Of a DNA stretch of 28,663 bases, positions 16,741 through 24,050 are shown one piece after another (the first letter of the stretch is position 1; the number at the start of each line of letters is the position of its first letter). Source of the DNA: an uncultured Collinsella sp. (lineage in GTDB: Bacteria > Actinomycetota > Coriobacteriia > Coriobacteriales > Coriobacteriaceae); NCBI GenBank assembly GCA_900543945.1, contig UQTN01000010.1:1-28663 (forward strand), given 5' to 3'. The position numbers and the translations under genes are program-made. The notes beneath the pieces are model-generated. The model saw nothing but the letters and a program-made list of their open reading frames with translations, made no database searches and was not told the DNA's origin.

Positions 16741-18657
16741 ATGGAAGAGGCCTATCGTCAAGCACGCAAGCGCGGCGAGCAAGGACGTCGACGCGCCATT
16801 AGCCAAAGCGAGCATCCATACCTTACCGACCTCGACAGTTTGGTTGCTCAGCTCCCCTTAGGTCAGCGAGAGAATGTCGGTCTAAGGGATATTCCGCTCG
16901 AAATGGTCGTCGGCACGGTCACCAAAGGCCGTCAGTCTGCCTTTTCGTGTAACTTTATGCCCCTGCTGCCGTTTAACACCGAGTTCGCCCGCAAGTGGTC
17001 CAACCTCTACGACATCCAGGTAACCGAGGGCTATCGCGACCCCATCATCGTCACCGAGTTTATGCATCGGTTCTATGTCCAGGAAGGCAACAAACGCGTT
17101 AGTGTCCTCAAATTCCTGGACGCTCCAACGGTTTCGGCTAAGGTCACCCGTCTCTACCCCGGCAAATGGGATTCCGTCGAAAGCCGCCTGTACGGCGAGT
17201 TCTGCGCGTTTTGGCGCGTCTGCCCCCTATACGAGATCGAGTTCTCGCGTGAGGGAAGCTACGAAACGCTCGCCAAGATGCTCGGTCAGAACCTTATCGA
17301 AAAATGGCCGCAGAAAAAGATCGACTACCTGCGCCACACCTTCCTGCTCTTTAAGCGCGCCTACCTTCGCGCAGGCGGCGACCACCTAGACATCACGCCC
17401 GCCGACGCCATGCTCGTATACCTCAATGTGTACAACCAGGACCGTCTGCTGGACACGCCGACGGACATCGTCGTAAACCGCCTGTGCAAGATCTGGCGTG
17501 AGCTGGTCATCGCCGGGAAAAGTGACGAGGACAAGGTCGATCTTGTCGAAGCACCGAGCGTCGATGAGGAGGAGTCGCCTGCCAAGTCCACCTCCGGCGT
17601 GCTCAACTTCTTTATGGGCAAGACCGTCTATTCGGCGGCCAACCCCCTGCGCATCGCCTTTATCCATGAGTTCACCTGTGCGGCATCGAGCTGGGACAGC
17701 CTGCACGACCAAGGGCGTCAGTATCTCGATGAGCACTTTGGCGGTATCGTGCGCACCGAGGCGTTCGAGGACTGCCGCGATCCGGACGTGTTCTACGCCG
17801 CCGTGGAAACGGCTGTCAAACATGGGGCAAACGTCATCTTCTCGACCTCGCACCGCCTGATGGAATACACGCTCAGAGCTGCCGTCGAGTATCCTCAGGT
17901 ACGATTCCTCAACTGCTCTATCGGCCTTCCCCACCAAAGCGTCCGTTCGTACTTTGGCAAGATGTACGAGGCCAAATTTCTCTTGGGCGCCCTTGCCGCC
18001 AGCATGGCGGACAACCACCGCATCGGTTACCACGCGTCGGTCTTCGCCTCGGGCGCACTCAGCGAGATCAACGCCTTTGCGATTGGTGCCTCGCTGCTCG
18101 ACCCCCGTGCGCAAATTATCCTGACCTGGGGCGATGTGCCCGCCGGAGGCCTTGCCGAGGCCATGTGCCGCGAAGGTGTGAGCGTCATGACCGGCGCCGA
18201 CATGTCAAAGTCGCTCGAAGACCCCACGGCCTATGGACTTCACCGCCTGGTTGATGGCAAGGTTACCGGCATTGCCATGCCGGTATGGAACTGGGGCCGA
18301 TACTACGAGCTTATCGTGCGAAGCCTGCTGCATGGCACCTGGGACGAGACCGCCGATGACCAGCAGGTGCGCGCCGTCAACTACTGGTACGGTATGAGCT
18401 CCGGCGTCATCGATATTCGCTACGCTCCGGGCCTACCCTATCAGACGCGTAAACTTGTGCAGCTGCTTCGCAACGGCATTGTCGAGGGCTCCATCAACCC
18501 ATTTGGCGGCGAGCTCCACAGCCAGGACGGCGTGGTTCAGATTGAGGGCTTCCCTCCCCTGCCGAGTACGCAGATTGTCGAGATGAACTGGCTGGCTGAC
18601 AACGTTATAGGCTCGATTCCGCAGCTCGATAACGAGCCGGAGGTCCGTGCCCTATGA
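16741..18657 (+). CDS. Cytoplasmic ParB-like / BMP (PnrA-like) ligand-binding fusion protein
   Basis: A 638-residue protein with two parts. Residues about 45-135 look like a ParB/Spo0J N-terminal-type domain: PLGQRENVGLRDIPLEMVVG, DPIIVTEFMHRFYVQEGNKR and VSVLKFLDAPTV, with GNKR in the position of the ParB box. A helical region (about 140-290) follows. From 301 (NPLRIAFIHEFTCAASSWDS) to about 600 is a basic membrane protein / PnrA-type periplasmic-binding fold, which in secreted relatives binds purine nucleosides. There is no signal peptide, lipobox or membrane segment, so unlike those lipoproteins it should act in the cytoplasm, probably as a ligand sensor. It overlaps the metallophosphoesterase by four bases (ATGA), a strong sign of joint function. 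The function is unknown. Confidence 0.75.
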   Translation: MEEAYRQARKRGEQGRRRAISQSEHPYLTDLDSLVAQLPLGQRENVGLRDIPLEMVVGTVTKGRQSAFSCNFMPLLPFNTEFARKWSNLYDIQVTEGYRDPIIVTEFMHRFYVQEGNKRVSVLKFLDAPTVSAKVTRLYPGKWDSVESRLYGEFCAFWRVCPLYEIEFSREGSYETLAKMLGQNLIEKWPQKKIDYLRHTFLLFKRAYLRAGGDHLDITPADAMLVYLNVYNQDRLLDTPTDIVVNRLCKIWRELVIAGKSDEDKVDLVEAPSVDEEESPAKSTSGVLNFFMGKTVYSAANPLRIAFIHEFTCAASSWDSLHDQGRQYLDEHFGGIVRTEAFEDCRDPDVFYAAVETAVKHGANVIFSTSHRLMEYTLRAAVEYPQVRFLNCSIGLPHQSVRSYFGKMYEAKFLLGALAASMADNHRIGYHASVFASGALSEINAFAIGASLLDPRAQIILTWGDVPAGGLAEAMCREGVSVMTGADMSKSLEDPTAYGLHRLVDGKVTGIAMPVWNWGRYYELIVRSLLHGTWDETADDQQVRAVNYWYGMSSGVIDIRYAPGLPYQTRKLVQLLRNGIVEGSINPFGGELHSQDGVVQIEGFPPLPSTQIVEMNWLADNVIGSIPQLDNEPEVRAL

Positions 18658-19364
18658 ATATCCTAGCCATTGCCGATGTAGAGGAGCGCTGCCTGTGGGA
18701 ATGTTTTCGCAAGGAGCGCTTTGAGGACGTTGACCTGATTCTATCCGCAGGCGACCTGGATCCGGACTATCTTGAGTTTTTGGTCACTGTCATCAACAAA
18801 CCGCTTGTGTACGTTCGTGGCAACCACGACGACCGCTACGCGCGCCATGCACCGGGCGGGTGCATTTGTGTTGAGGACAGCGTATATGTGTACCGAGGTA
18901 TTCGCATTGCGGGTCTGGGCGGTTCCATGCGCTACCGCGACGGCGCGAACATGTATACCGAGCGCGAGATGGCAAAACGCATGCGCAAGCTATCGCGAAA
19001 AATCGCACTGGTAGACGGATGCGATATTCTACTTACCCATGCACCCGTCGCAGGCATGGGCGACCTGGACGACCTGCCGCATCGAGGATTCGAGTGCTTT
19101 AATGCGGCTCTTGAGTCTTGGGGTCCCGACTATATGATTCACGGGCATGTGCACCAAAGCTACGGCCCCAACTTTCAACGCGAGCGCCAACACCCATGCG
19201 GAACGAAGATTGTCAACGCCTGCGGCTATACCAAGATCGAAATTGACGAGGCGCGCTACCCCACGCGCGGTTGGAAGGCCGCTTGGCTCAACTCGCAAAC
19301 CATGCGCCGCGAGCTCAAACGCCACGAAGCAATCGTGTCTTCAACCGCCAGAACCCCCTGGTAA
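18654..19364 (+). CDS. Metallophosphoesterase (calcineurin-like), partner of the BMP fusion protein
   Basis: A 236-residue cytoplasmic phosphoesterase with a two-metal site. Recognisable motifs are SAGDLD (31-36), RGNHDD (55-60), THAP (128-131) and IHGHVH (162-167). The first metal motif, normally Asp-x-His, reads Asp8-Val-Glu10, so one ligand is replaced. The substrate could be a cyclic nucleotide, nucleotide or phosphoprotein; nothing decides this. The start codon overlaps the stop of the upstream gene (ATGA), so the two are translationally coupled. After it come a family A repeat and a true terminator, so the operon has two genes. Confidence 0.85.
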   Translation: MNILAIADVEERCLWECFRKERFEDVDLILSAGDLDPDYLEFLVTVINKPLVYVRGNHDDRYARHAPGGCICVEDSVYVYRGIRIAGLGGSMRYRDGANMYTEREMAKRMRKLSRKIALVDGCDILLTHAPVAGMGDLDDLPHRGFECFNAALESWGPDYMIHGHVHQSYGPNFQRERQHPCGTKIVNACGYTKIEIDEARYPTRGWKAAWLNSQTMRRELKRHEAIVSSTARTPW

Positions 19365-19372
19365 CTGCCAAC

Positions 19373-19411
19373 AACCACCACGAAGGGGATAGGCACCTTT
19401 ATGGTGGTTTT
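19373..19411 (+). repeat. Family A palindromic repeat, copy 3
   Basis: Arms AACCACCACGAAGG and CCTTTATGGTGGTT, loop GGATAGGCA, eight bases after the phosphoesterase stop. The 3' flank GCTGACTCGTCCGACC is shared exactly with copy 4. Confidence 0.8.
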
Positions 19412-19478
19412 GCTGACTCGTCCGACCTGTCCATCACGGTGCTTGTGTAATTAACGAGAACACTCATTGTTTTGTAAG

Positions 19479-19505
19479 GACGGCGCTCACGTGCCGTCTT
19501 TTTTT
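19479..19505 (+). terminator. Intrinsic terminator of the BMP/phosphoesterase operon
   Basis: GACGGC and GCCGTC form a 6-bp stem followed by seven T residues. Confidence 0.85.
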
Positions 19506-19596
19506 GTCAACTTATGCAGTCTCGACCGTGTTGTATGTAGAGGGACCTCGCGAGACGCCTTCCCTATATCCACCACGACCAATTGGAGGTGACACT

Positions 19597-20157
19597 ATGC
19601 CTGCACGCCGTAACCGCAATAGCACGCTCCGATGCGATGCCGATCAGATCGAGCGGGAAGCAAAGCGCTTGGTCGACACGTATTCCGACCTCATCCTTCG
19701 ATTGTGCTATTCGGCCCTTGGATCCGCTGACGACGCTCAAGACATCTGCCAGGACACGCTGATCAAGATTCTCCAACGCACTCAACCGTTCGACTCGCTC
19801 GAACACGAACGTGCTTGGGTGATCCGAGTCGCACTGAACGCATGTCGCGATATCGGCCGTACGCACGCGAATCACCCGGTTGTCGACCTCGATTCGCTCC
19901 CCGATTTCTGCGCACCCGTAACACATACCGAGCAAGAATTCGCGCAACGCGACTGCGCCATTCTTTCCGCTGTCACGGCCCTGCCTCAAGCACAGCGCAT
20001 CGCCATCTTTTTGCACTACTACGCAGGCATGAGCATCAGGGAAATCGCAGACGCCGTTCACGCGACGCCAGCTGCAACCGCCCAGCACCTTAGCCGCGGA
20101 CGTGCGTCACTTCGGCTTTCCTTGAAAGGAGACCACAATGACTACGAATTCGAATGA
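19597..20157 (+). CDS. ECF-type sigma-70 family RNA polymerase sigma factor
   Basis: A 186-residue alternative sigma factor with only regions 2 and 4. Region 2 spans about 25-90 (YSDLILRLCYSALGSADDAQDICQ and ERAWVIRVALNACRD), and region 4 spans about 120-175 with the helix-turn-helix MSIREIADAVHATPAATAQ and SRGRASL. TTGGAGGTGA precedes the ATG. Its end overlaps the next gene by 20 bases, the standard arrangement for an ECF factor with its membrane anti-sigma factor. Target genes are unknown. An earlier in-frame ATG at 19504 lies in the terminator region and is rejected. Confidence 0.92.
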   Translation: MPARRNRNSTLRCDADQIEREAKRLVDTYSDLILRLCYSALGSADDAQDICQDTLIKILQRTQPFDSLEHERAWVIRVALNACRDIGRTHANHPVVDLDSLPDFCAPVTHTEQEFAQRDCAILSAVTALPQAQRIAIFLHYYAGMSIREIADAVHATPAATAQHLSRGRASLRLSLKGDHNDYEFE

Positions 20158-21268
20158 CTATCGCCACGCCCTGGAGCACATTTCGTTTACCGATAATGCG
20201 AAGCAGCACATGGCAAACTCGATTGCTCAGTCCGTCGCCTCGAGCGATGCGGCGACCGCTCAAAGCAACTTTAATGGCACGCGACGCAAGCCGCGCATCG
20301 CCCGCCATCCCGTAAGAACAGTCGCTCGCATTGCCGCTGTAACGGCAGTCCTCGCTATCGTCATTGGAGGCGCTGGCACGGCTATGGCAACAGGCGTCCT
20401 GCCGCTTCCTTCTGACATGCTTTCCGACATCTTTGACGGACCTGCTTCTCAAACCGAGATCATCGACCGTATTGGCCGGCCCGTCGGTGCTAGCTGCTCC
20501 AACAACGGAGTCACCGTGACCGCCGACGCCATCATGGGCGACAAGGATATGGTTACCATCGCCTATACGCTTACGTTCGACGATCCCGCTGCCCTGAAAA
20601 AGCTTTCCGAGCCGGGCGAGAACGGAACTATCGCCGGAAGTGTCGATGGAAACGTATACGTTGATGGCGAGCATGGCGGCCAAGGCCAATCATGGCTCAT
20701 TGACAAGAACCCCAATGACTCCAGCATTCAATACTTTGCACAGTTCAGCGTTGAATCACCCGGCCTTATGGGCAGGACCGTCCGCACGCATATCAACTCT
20801 CTCGTTGTGCCACGTGCTGGCAAAGAGCTTCCCGAGTATAAGAAAATACTTACGGGCCCATGGGATCTTAAGTTCCAGCTGAATTACGAAGATACATCCG
20901 TTACGATTCCCGCGCCCAAATCGGTCAACTTTAACGGCACCAAGGCGACGATTCAAGAGGCCACCGTATCCTGCGTTGGCGTTTCAGTCCGCTACAACAT
21001 AGATCGTTCCATCGAACACGACAACAACAGCGGCAAGATGTCTCAAAACATGGAGGAGTCTATGGATGCCGTTGGCAACATACCCCTCATCGTGACGTTC
21101 AAAGACGGTCATGTTGAAGACGCAACCAGCCACAGCGGCTATTTCGCAAATAAACTGGATAACGGCACCACTGATGTCCACAAGACCTGGCCGTTCTCGC
21201 AAGTTTGTGACACAGACAAGATTGCAAGCGTACAAATTGGCGATACGGTCATTCCCATGAATTCGTAA
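20138..21268 (+). CDS. Membrane anti-sigma-like protein (DUF4179-type)
   Basis: A 376-residue single-pass membrane protein. An N-terminal cytoplasmic segment of about 60 residues, which would bind the sigma factor, is followed by a transmembrane helix at about 63-85 (VARIAAVTAVLAIVIGGAG) and a large extracellular domain rich in beta strands (VTVTADAIMGDKDMVTIAYT, VDGNVYVDGEH). This layout and the wording of the domain match DUF4179-containing partners of ECF factors. GAAAGGAG lies before the ATG, within the sigma gene. It probably holds the sigma factor at the membrane until an envelope signal arrives; that is inferred from context. Confidence 0.82.
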   Translation: MTTNSNDYRHALEHISFTDNAKQHMANSIAQSVASSDAATAQSNFNGTRRKPRIARHPVRTVARIAAVTAVLAIVIGGAGTAMATGVLPLPSDMLSDIFDGPASQTEIIDRIGRPVGASCSNNGVTVTADAIMGDKDMVTIAYTLTFDDPAALKKLSEPGENGTIAGSVDGNVYVDGEHGGQGQSWLIDKNPNDSSIQYFAQFSVESPGLMGRTVRTHINSLVVPRAGKELPEYKKILTGPWDLKFQLNYEDTSVTIPAPKSVNFNGTKATIQEATVSCVGVSVRYNIDRSIEHDNNSGKMSQNMEESMDAVGNIPLIVTFKDGHVEDATSHSGYFANKLDNGTTDVHKTWPFSQVCDTDKIASVQIGDTVIPMNS

Positions 21269-21385
21269 CGCTACGCGGCTCGTATATGCACCCGGTTCCG
21301 CACTTCGCGTCTAAAGATGCGCTGTCATCGAGCAGCGTGAGCGCAAGGCCGCCCGTATGGTCGGCTGGGAACACCTCGTTGCGCT

Positions 21386-21427
21386 AAAAACCACCACGAA
21401 GGGGACCGGCACCTTTGTGGTGGTTTT
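21386..21427 (+). repeat. Family A palindromic repeat, copy 4
   Basis: Arms AAAAACCACCACGAAGG and CCTTTGTGGTGGTTTT with loop GGACCGGCA, 117 bp after the anti-sigma gene. It is followed by the same flank as copy 3. No gene is seen in 21269-21385. Confidence 0.85.
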
Positions 21428-21457
21428 GCTGACTCGTCCGACCTGTCCCAACGGTTT

Positions 21458-21514
21458 GTCTCAATCTGTAACAGGTAGGGCCCAAATAATCGGTTAGCTG
21501 TTACAGATCGAGAC
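21458..21514. repeat. Family B palindromic repeat, copy 1
   Basis: GTCTCAATCTGTAACAG and CTGTTACAGATCGAGAC are 17-nt arms with a single transition difference, separated by 23 nt. Confidence 0.85.
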
Positions 21515-21538
21515 AGACCACGGATGCTCGGCCGAAAA

Positions 21539-21593
21539 TCTCAATCTGTAACAGGTAGGAACGATTTTGCCCCTTAGATGTTACAGATTGAGA
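21539..21593. repeat. Family B palindromic repeat, copy 2
   Basis: Perfect 15-nt arms TCTCAATCTGTAACA and TGTTACAGATTGAGA flank a 25-nt AT-centred loop. It ends 26 bp from the leuB remnant stop codon. Confidence 0.87.
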
Positions 21594-21619
21594 TATTTGA
21601 CAGCTTGAATCGGCATCGC

Positions 21620-22261
21620 CTACAGCGCGGCGACGACCTTGTCGCCCATCGTCGTGGTGCCGAGGATCTTATCTGCCGGGGTGTTGACATCGGCGATGTC
21701 ACGGGTGCGCCAGCCCTCGTCGAGCACGCGCGCCACGGCGCTCTCGATCCACGCGGCTTGCTCGCCCATGTCGAGCGCGTAGGTCAGCAGCATCGCCACC
21801 GACAAGATTTGAGCCAGCGGATTGGCCACGCCGAGCCCCGCGATGTCAGGAGCGCTGCCAGCGCTCGGCCCAAACAGCGATACGCCATCATCCAGCGAGG
21901 CAGAGGCAAGCATACCGAGCGATCCGGTAATCTGAGCCGCCTCATCGGACAGGATGTCGCCGAACATGTTCTCCGTCACCACGACGTCAAAGTCTGCCGG
22001 TCGACTGATGAGCTGCATGGCGGCGTTGTCGACGAGCAGGTCCTCAAGCTCCACGTCGGAGTACTCCTCGTCTTGCACGCGATGCACGATCTCGCGCCAC
22101 ATGCGGCTCGTCTCCAGCACGTTGCGCTTATCAACGCTCGTCACCTTGCCGCGACGTTTGCGCGCCGCCTCAAATGCCTGGTGCGCAATGCGCTCAATCT
22201 CGTACTCGCGATACTCCATCACGTCGACTGCACGCTGACCGGCCGCACCCGCAGCGCCCGC
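21620..22261 (-). pseudogene. leuB: 3-isopropylmalate dehydrogenase C-terminal remnant
   Basis: Reading the minus strand, the sequence from GQRAVDVMEYREYEIERIA to the stop matches roughly the last 55-60% of LeuB, the NAD-dependent oxidative decarboxylase of leucine biosynthesis. It includes RRGKVTSVDKRNVLETSRMW, VDNAAMQLI, DFDVVVTENMFGDILSDEAA and the NAD-binding SAGSAPDIAG. The N-terminal portion (about 150 residues) is absent. Immediately upstream comes leuA sequence in another frame, so no functional start exists, although a short open frame begins at an internal ATG (22285) of leuA origin. The preserved part carries no frameshift, so the deletion may be recent. The substrate-binding N-terminal domain is missing, so activity is not expected. 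Confidence 0.88.
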
Positions 22262-22826
22262 GCAGGTCACGGATGCGGGCGCCAAAGTCCCACGGCATGT
22301 TGTAGCCCATCGTATCGGGGATGTTCACGACCGTGGCACCGGCCTTTACGGCCGCCTCGATAATGCGCACCAGAAACTCCTGATCGGAGCGGCCGGCATC
22401 CTCGGCATAAAACTCAACATCGTCAACGAACTTGCGAGCATGTTTGACGGCATGGATCGCTCACTCAATTGCCCTTTCCTCAGTCATATGGAGCTTGTCG
22501 CGCAGGTGACTGGTGCTCACACCCAGCCCTGTATGGATACGGGGCCTCTGGGCCGTTTTGAGCGCCTCTGCAGCCACTTCGATATCCCTGTCGACAGCGC
22601 GCGTCAGGCCGCATACCGTGCATCGGTCGCCCGCAATCTTGCCAATCTCCTGTACGGAGCGAAAGTCACCAGGACTCGAGATGGGAAAGCCCGCCTCGAT
22701 AACGTCCACGTTCATGCGCACCAGCTGGCGGGCGATGAAGAGCTTTTCCTCGGTATTCATGCTGGCGCCCGGCGACTGCTCACCGTCGCACAGGGTGGCG
22801 TCAAAGATTGTGATTTTGCGGCTTAT
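22262..22826 (-). pseudogene. leuA: 2-isopropylmalate synthase N-terminal remnant
   Basis: The minus strand encodes SRKITIFDATLCDGEQSPG, VDVIEAGFPISSPGDF and IHTGLGVSTSHL, which are clear LeuA catalytic-domain motifs. LeuA condenses acetyl-CoA with 2-oxoisovalerate in the first committed step of leucine synthesis. Three lesions are visible. The initiation codon after a good AGGAGG site reads ATA (22824-22826). An in-frame TGA (22461-22463) interrupts the gene at a position where E. coli LeuA has Arg, consistent with CGA to TGA. After VVNIPDTMGYNMPWDFGARI, homology stops near 22261, where it joins leuB out of frame. About the last 60% of LeuA is gone. Confidence 0.9.
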
Positions 22827-22892
22827 ATGTTCCTCCTGATTGACCGTTTTATGACAGATGGCTTTCAGGAGAGAGAGAAGGCCTAGAGATAG

Positions 22893-22949
22893 AAAAATAC
22901 CCGTGTCGCTCATCACGCCTGAAAGCGGCAGACGATAGCGCACCCGGGT
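22893..22949 (-). terminator. Leucine-operon attenuator terminator
   Basis: On the minus strand ACCCGGGTGCGCT (22937-22949) pairs with AGCGACACGGGT (22899-22910), followed by ATTTTTC. The 5' arm overlaps GCGCTATC (22934-22941), which can instead pair perfectly with GATAGCGC (22985-22992) at the end of the leader peptide gene. The two structures are therefore mutually exclusive, as expected of an attenuator. Confidence 0.8.
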
Positions 22950-22979
22950 ACAACAAATCGTTATAGCGAGATTACAACC

Positions 22980-23039
22980 CTAGCGCGCTATCCAATCTAG
23001 TAGCGCTAGGCCTAGGAGCTGTTGCGTGTTCTTAAACAT
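22980..23039 (-). CDS. leuL: leu operon leader peptide
   Basis: A 19-residue reading frame, MFKNTQQLLGLALLDWIAR, with five leucines in seven codons (CTC CTA GGC CTA GCG CTA CTA), mostly the rarer CTA codon. AAGGGAG precedes the ATG. A stable 8-bp pause hairpin (22979-22986 with 23003-23010) overlaps the leucine codons and the stop. When leucyl-tRNA is scarce the ribosome stalls there and frees the antiterminator; with plentiful leucine the terminator at 22893-22949 forms. The peptide itself has no function beyond sensing. It now regulates a broken operon. Confidence 0.82.
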   Translation of the reverse strand: MFKNTQQLLGLALLDWIAR

Positions 23040-23064
23040 GTTGGGCTCCCTTCGGCCTCGGGTA

Positions 23065-23093
23065 GTACTACATCGCGCTAAAGTACAACACAA
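23065..23093 (-). promoter_or_regulatory. Possible promoter of the leu leader
   Basis: TTGTGT and TAGTAC lie 17 bp apart on the minus strand, about 25 bp before the leader peptide start. The -35 begins three bases beyond a family A repeat. Confidence 0.35.
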
Positions 23094-23095
23094 GT

Positions 23096-23135
23096 AAAAC
23101 CACCACAAGGGCGCCTGTCCCCTTCGTGGTGGTTT
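23096..23135 (-). repeat. Family A palindromic repeat, copy 5
   Basis: Read on the minus strand: AAACCACCACGAAGG, loop GGACAGGCG, then CCCTTGTGGTGGTTTT. It lies downstream of rplA, just beyond the rplA terminator, and is therefore sense-oriented relative to that operon. Confidence 0.85.
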
Positions 23136-23150
23136 CGTTGACTCAAAAGC

Positions 23151-23189
23151 AAGAGACCCGGTCCTGCACGAGGCAGAACCGGGTCTCTT
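23151..23189 (-). terminator. Terminator of the secE-nusG-rplKA operon
   Basis: A 17-bp stem with one mismatch (AAGAGACCCGGT arm) and a 5-nt loop lies 37 bp past the rplA stop. On the minus strand it is followed by GCTTTTG. Confidence 0.85.
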
Positions 23190-23225
23190 TAGCAATGCTT
23201 GCTTTGCTCAGGCAGTAACTGTTAG

Positions 23226-23933
23226 TTACTCAGCCAGGAAGTCGCGCTGGATAGCGGGATCGACCTTGACGCCAGGGCCCATGGTGGAAGACACGGAGAT
23301 GGACTTGACGTACTTGCCCTTAGCAGAAGAGGGCTTGACGCGCAGGATCTCGGTGTACAGGGCAGCGTAGTTCTCGACGAGCTGCTGCTCGGTGAAGGAC
23401 TTCTTGCCCAGGGGCACGTGGCAGATGCCGTAGCGGTCGGCGCGGTACTCAACGCGGCCAGCCTTGAGCTCGGAGACCATCTTGGCGACGTCCATGGTCA
23501 CGGTGCCGAGCTTGGGGTTCGGCATGAGGCCACGGGGACCAAGGATCTTACCGATGCGGCCAACCTTGGCCATCATGTTCGGCGTAGCGATAGCGGCGTC
23601 GAAGTTGATCTCGCCCTTCTGAATCTGGGCGACAAGCTCGTCGGAACCGATGATGTCGGCGCCGGCAGCCTCGGCCTCGCGGGCCTTCTCGCCCTCGGCG
23701 AAGACGGCAACACGAACGGTCTTGCCGGTGCCGTGGGGCAGGGAGATGGAACCACGGATGTTCTGGTCAGCCTTACGAGTATCGATGCCCAGACGGAAGT
23801 GGGCCTCGACGGTCTCGTCGAACTTGGCGGTGTCGAGCTCCTTGATGAGCTTGGCAGCCTGAAGGGGGGTGTAGAGCGTGGCGCGGTCGATCTTCTCGGC
23901 AGCGGCGTTATAGCTCTTACCATGCTTAGCCAT
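23226..23933 (-). CDS. rplA: 50S ribosomal protein L1
   Basis: A 235-residue ribosomal protein of the L1 stalk that binds 23S rRNA and helps release E-site tRNA. Typical stretches are DETVEAHFRLGIDTRKADQN, IRGSISLPHGTGK, the GKILGPRGLMPNPKLGTV signature and KGKYVKSISVSSTMGPG. ATG 23933 follows AGGAGG by eight bases; the ATG two codons earlier is too close to it. The rplK-rplA gap (23934-24050) contains two hairpins, a 12-bp GC-rich one and GTGTGC/GCACAC, which may be involved in L1 feedback or mRNA processing; this is untested. Confidence 0.98.
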   Translation of the reverse strand: MAKHGKSYNAAAEKIDRATLYTPLQAAKLIKELDTAKFDETVEAHFRLGIDTRKADQNIRGSISLPHGTGKTVRVAVFAEGEKAREAEAAGADIIGSDELVAQIQKGEINFDAAIATPNMMAKVGRIGKILGPRGLMPNPKLGTVTMDVAKMVSELKAGRVEYRADRYGICHVPLGKKSFTEQQLVENYAALYTEILRVKPSSAKGKYVKSISVSSTMGPGVKVDPAIQRDFLAE

Positions 23934-24050
23934 GTGCATTACCTCCTGTGGTCAAACGGGCGTGAGCCCTCCCACATCGTATCGTGTGCCCTATTGCACA
24001 CATATAACGCGCGCCCCGGTCGGAGCACGCGTCATTACCTAAAGAAATCG

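Noticed and set aside
21345..21386. Short coding-like stretch reading QRERKAARMVGWEHLVAL before family A copy 4
   Set aside because: Too short to identify and without a start; could be a gene remnant but there is no independent support.
22835..22910. Leucine-rich reading frame upstream of leuA (FLSLGLLSLLK) as a second leader peptide
   Set aside because: It lies downstream of the attenuator terminator, has no clear ribosome binding site and runs into leuA without a stop; the 19-residue peptide at 22980-23039 fits the role.
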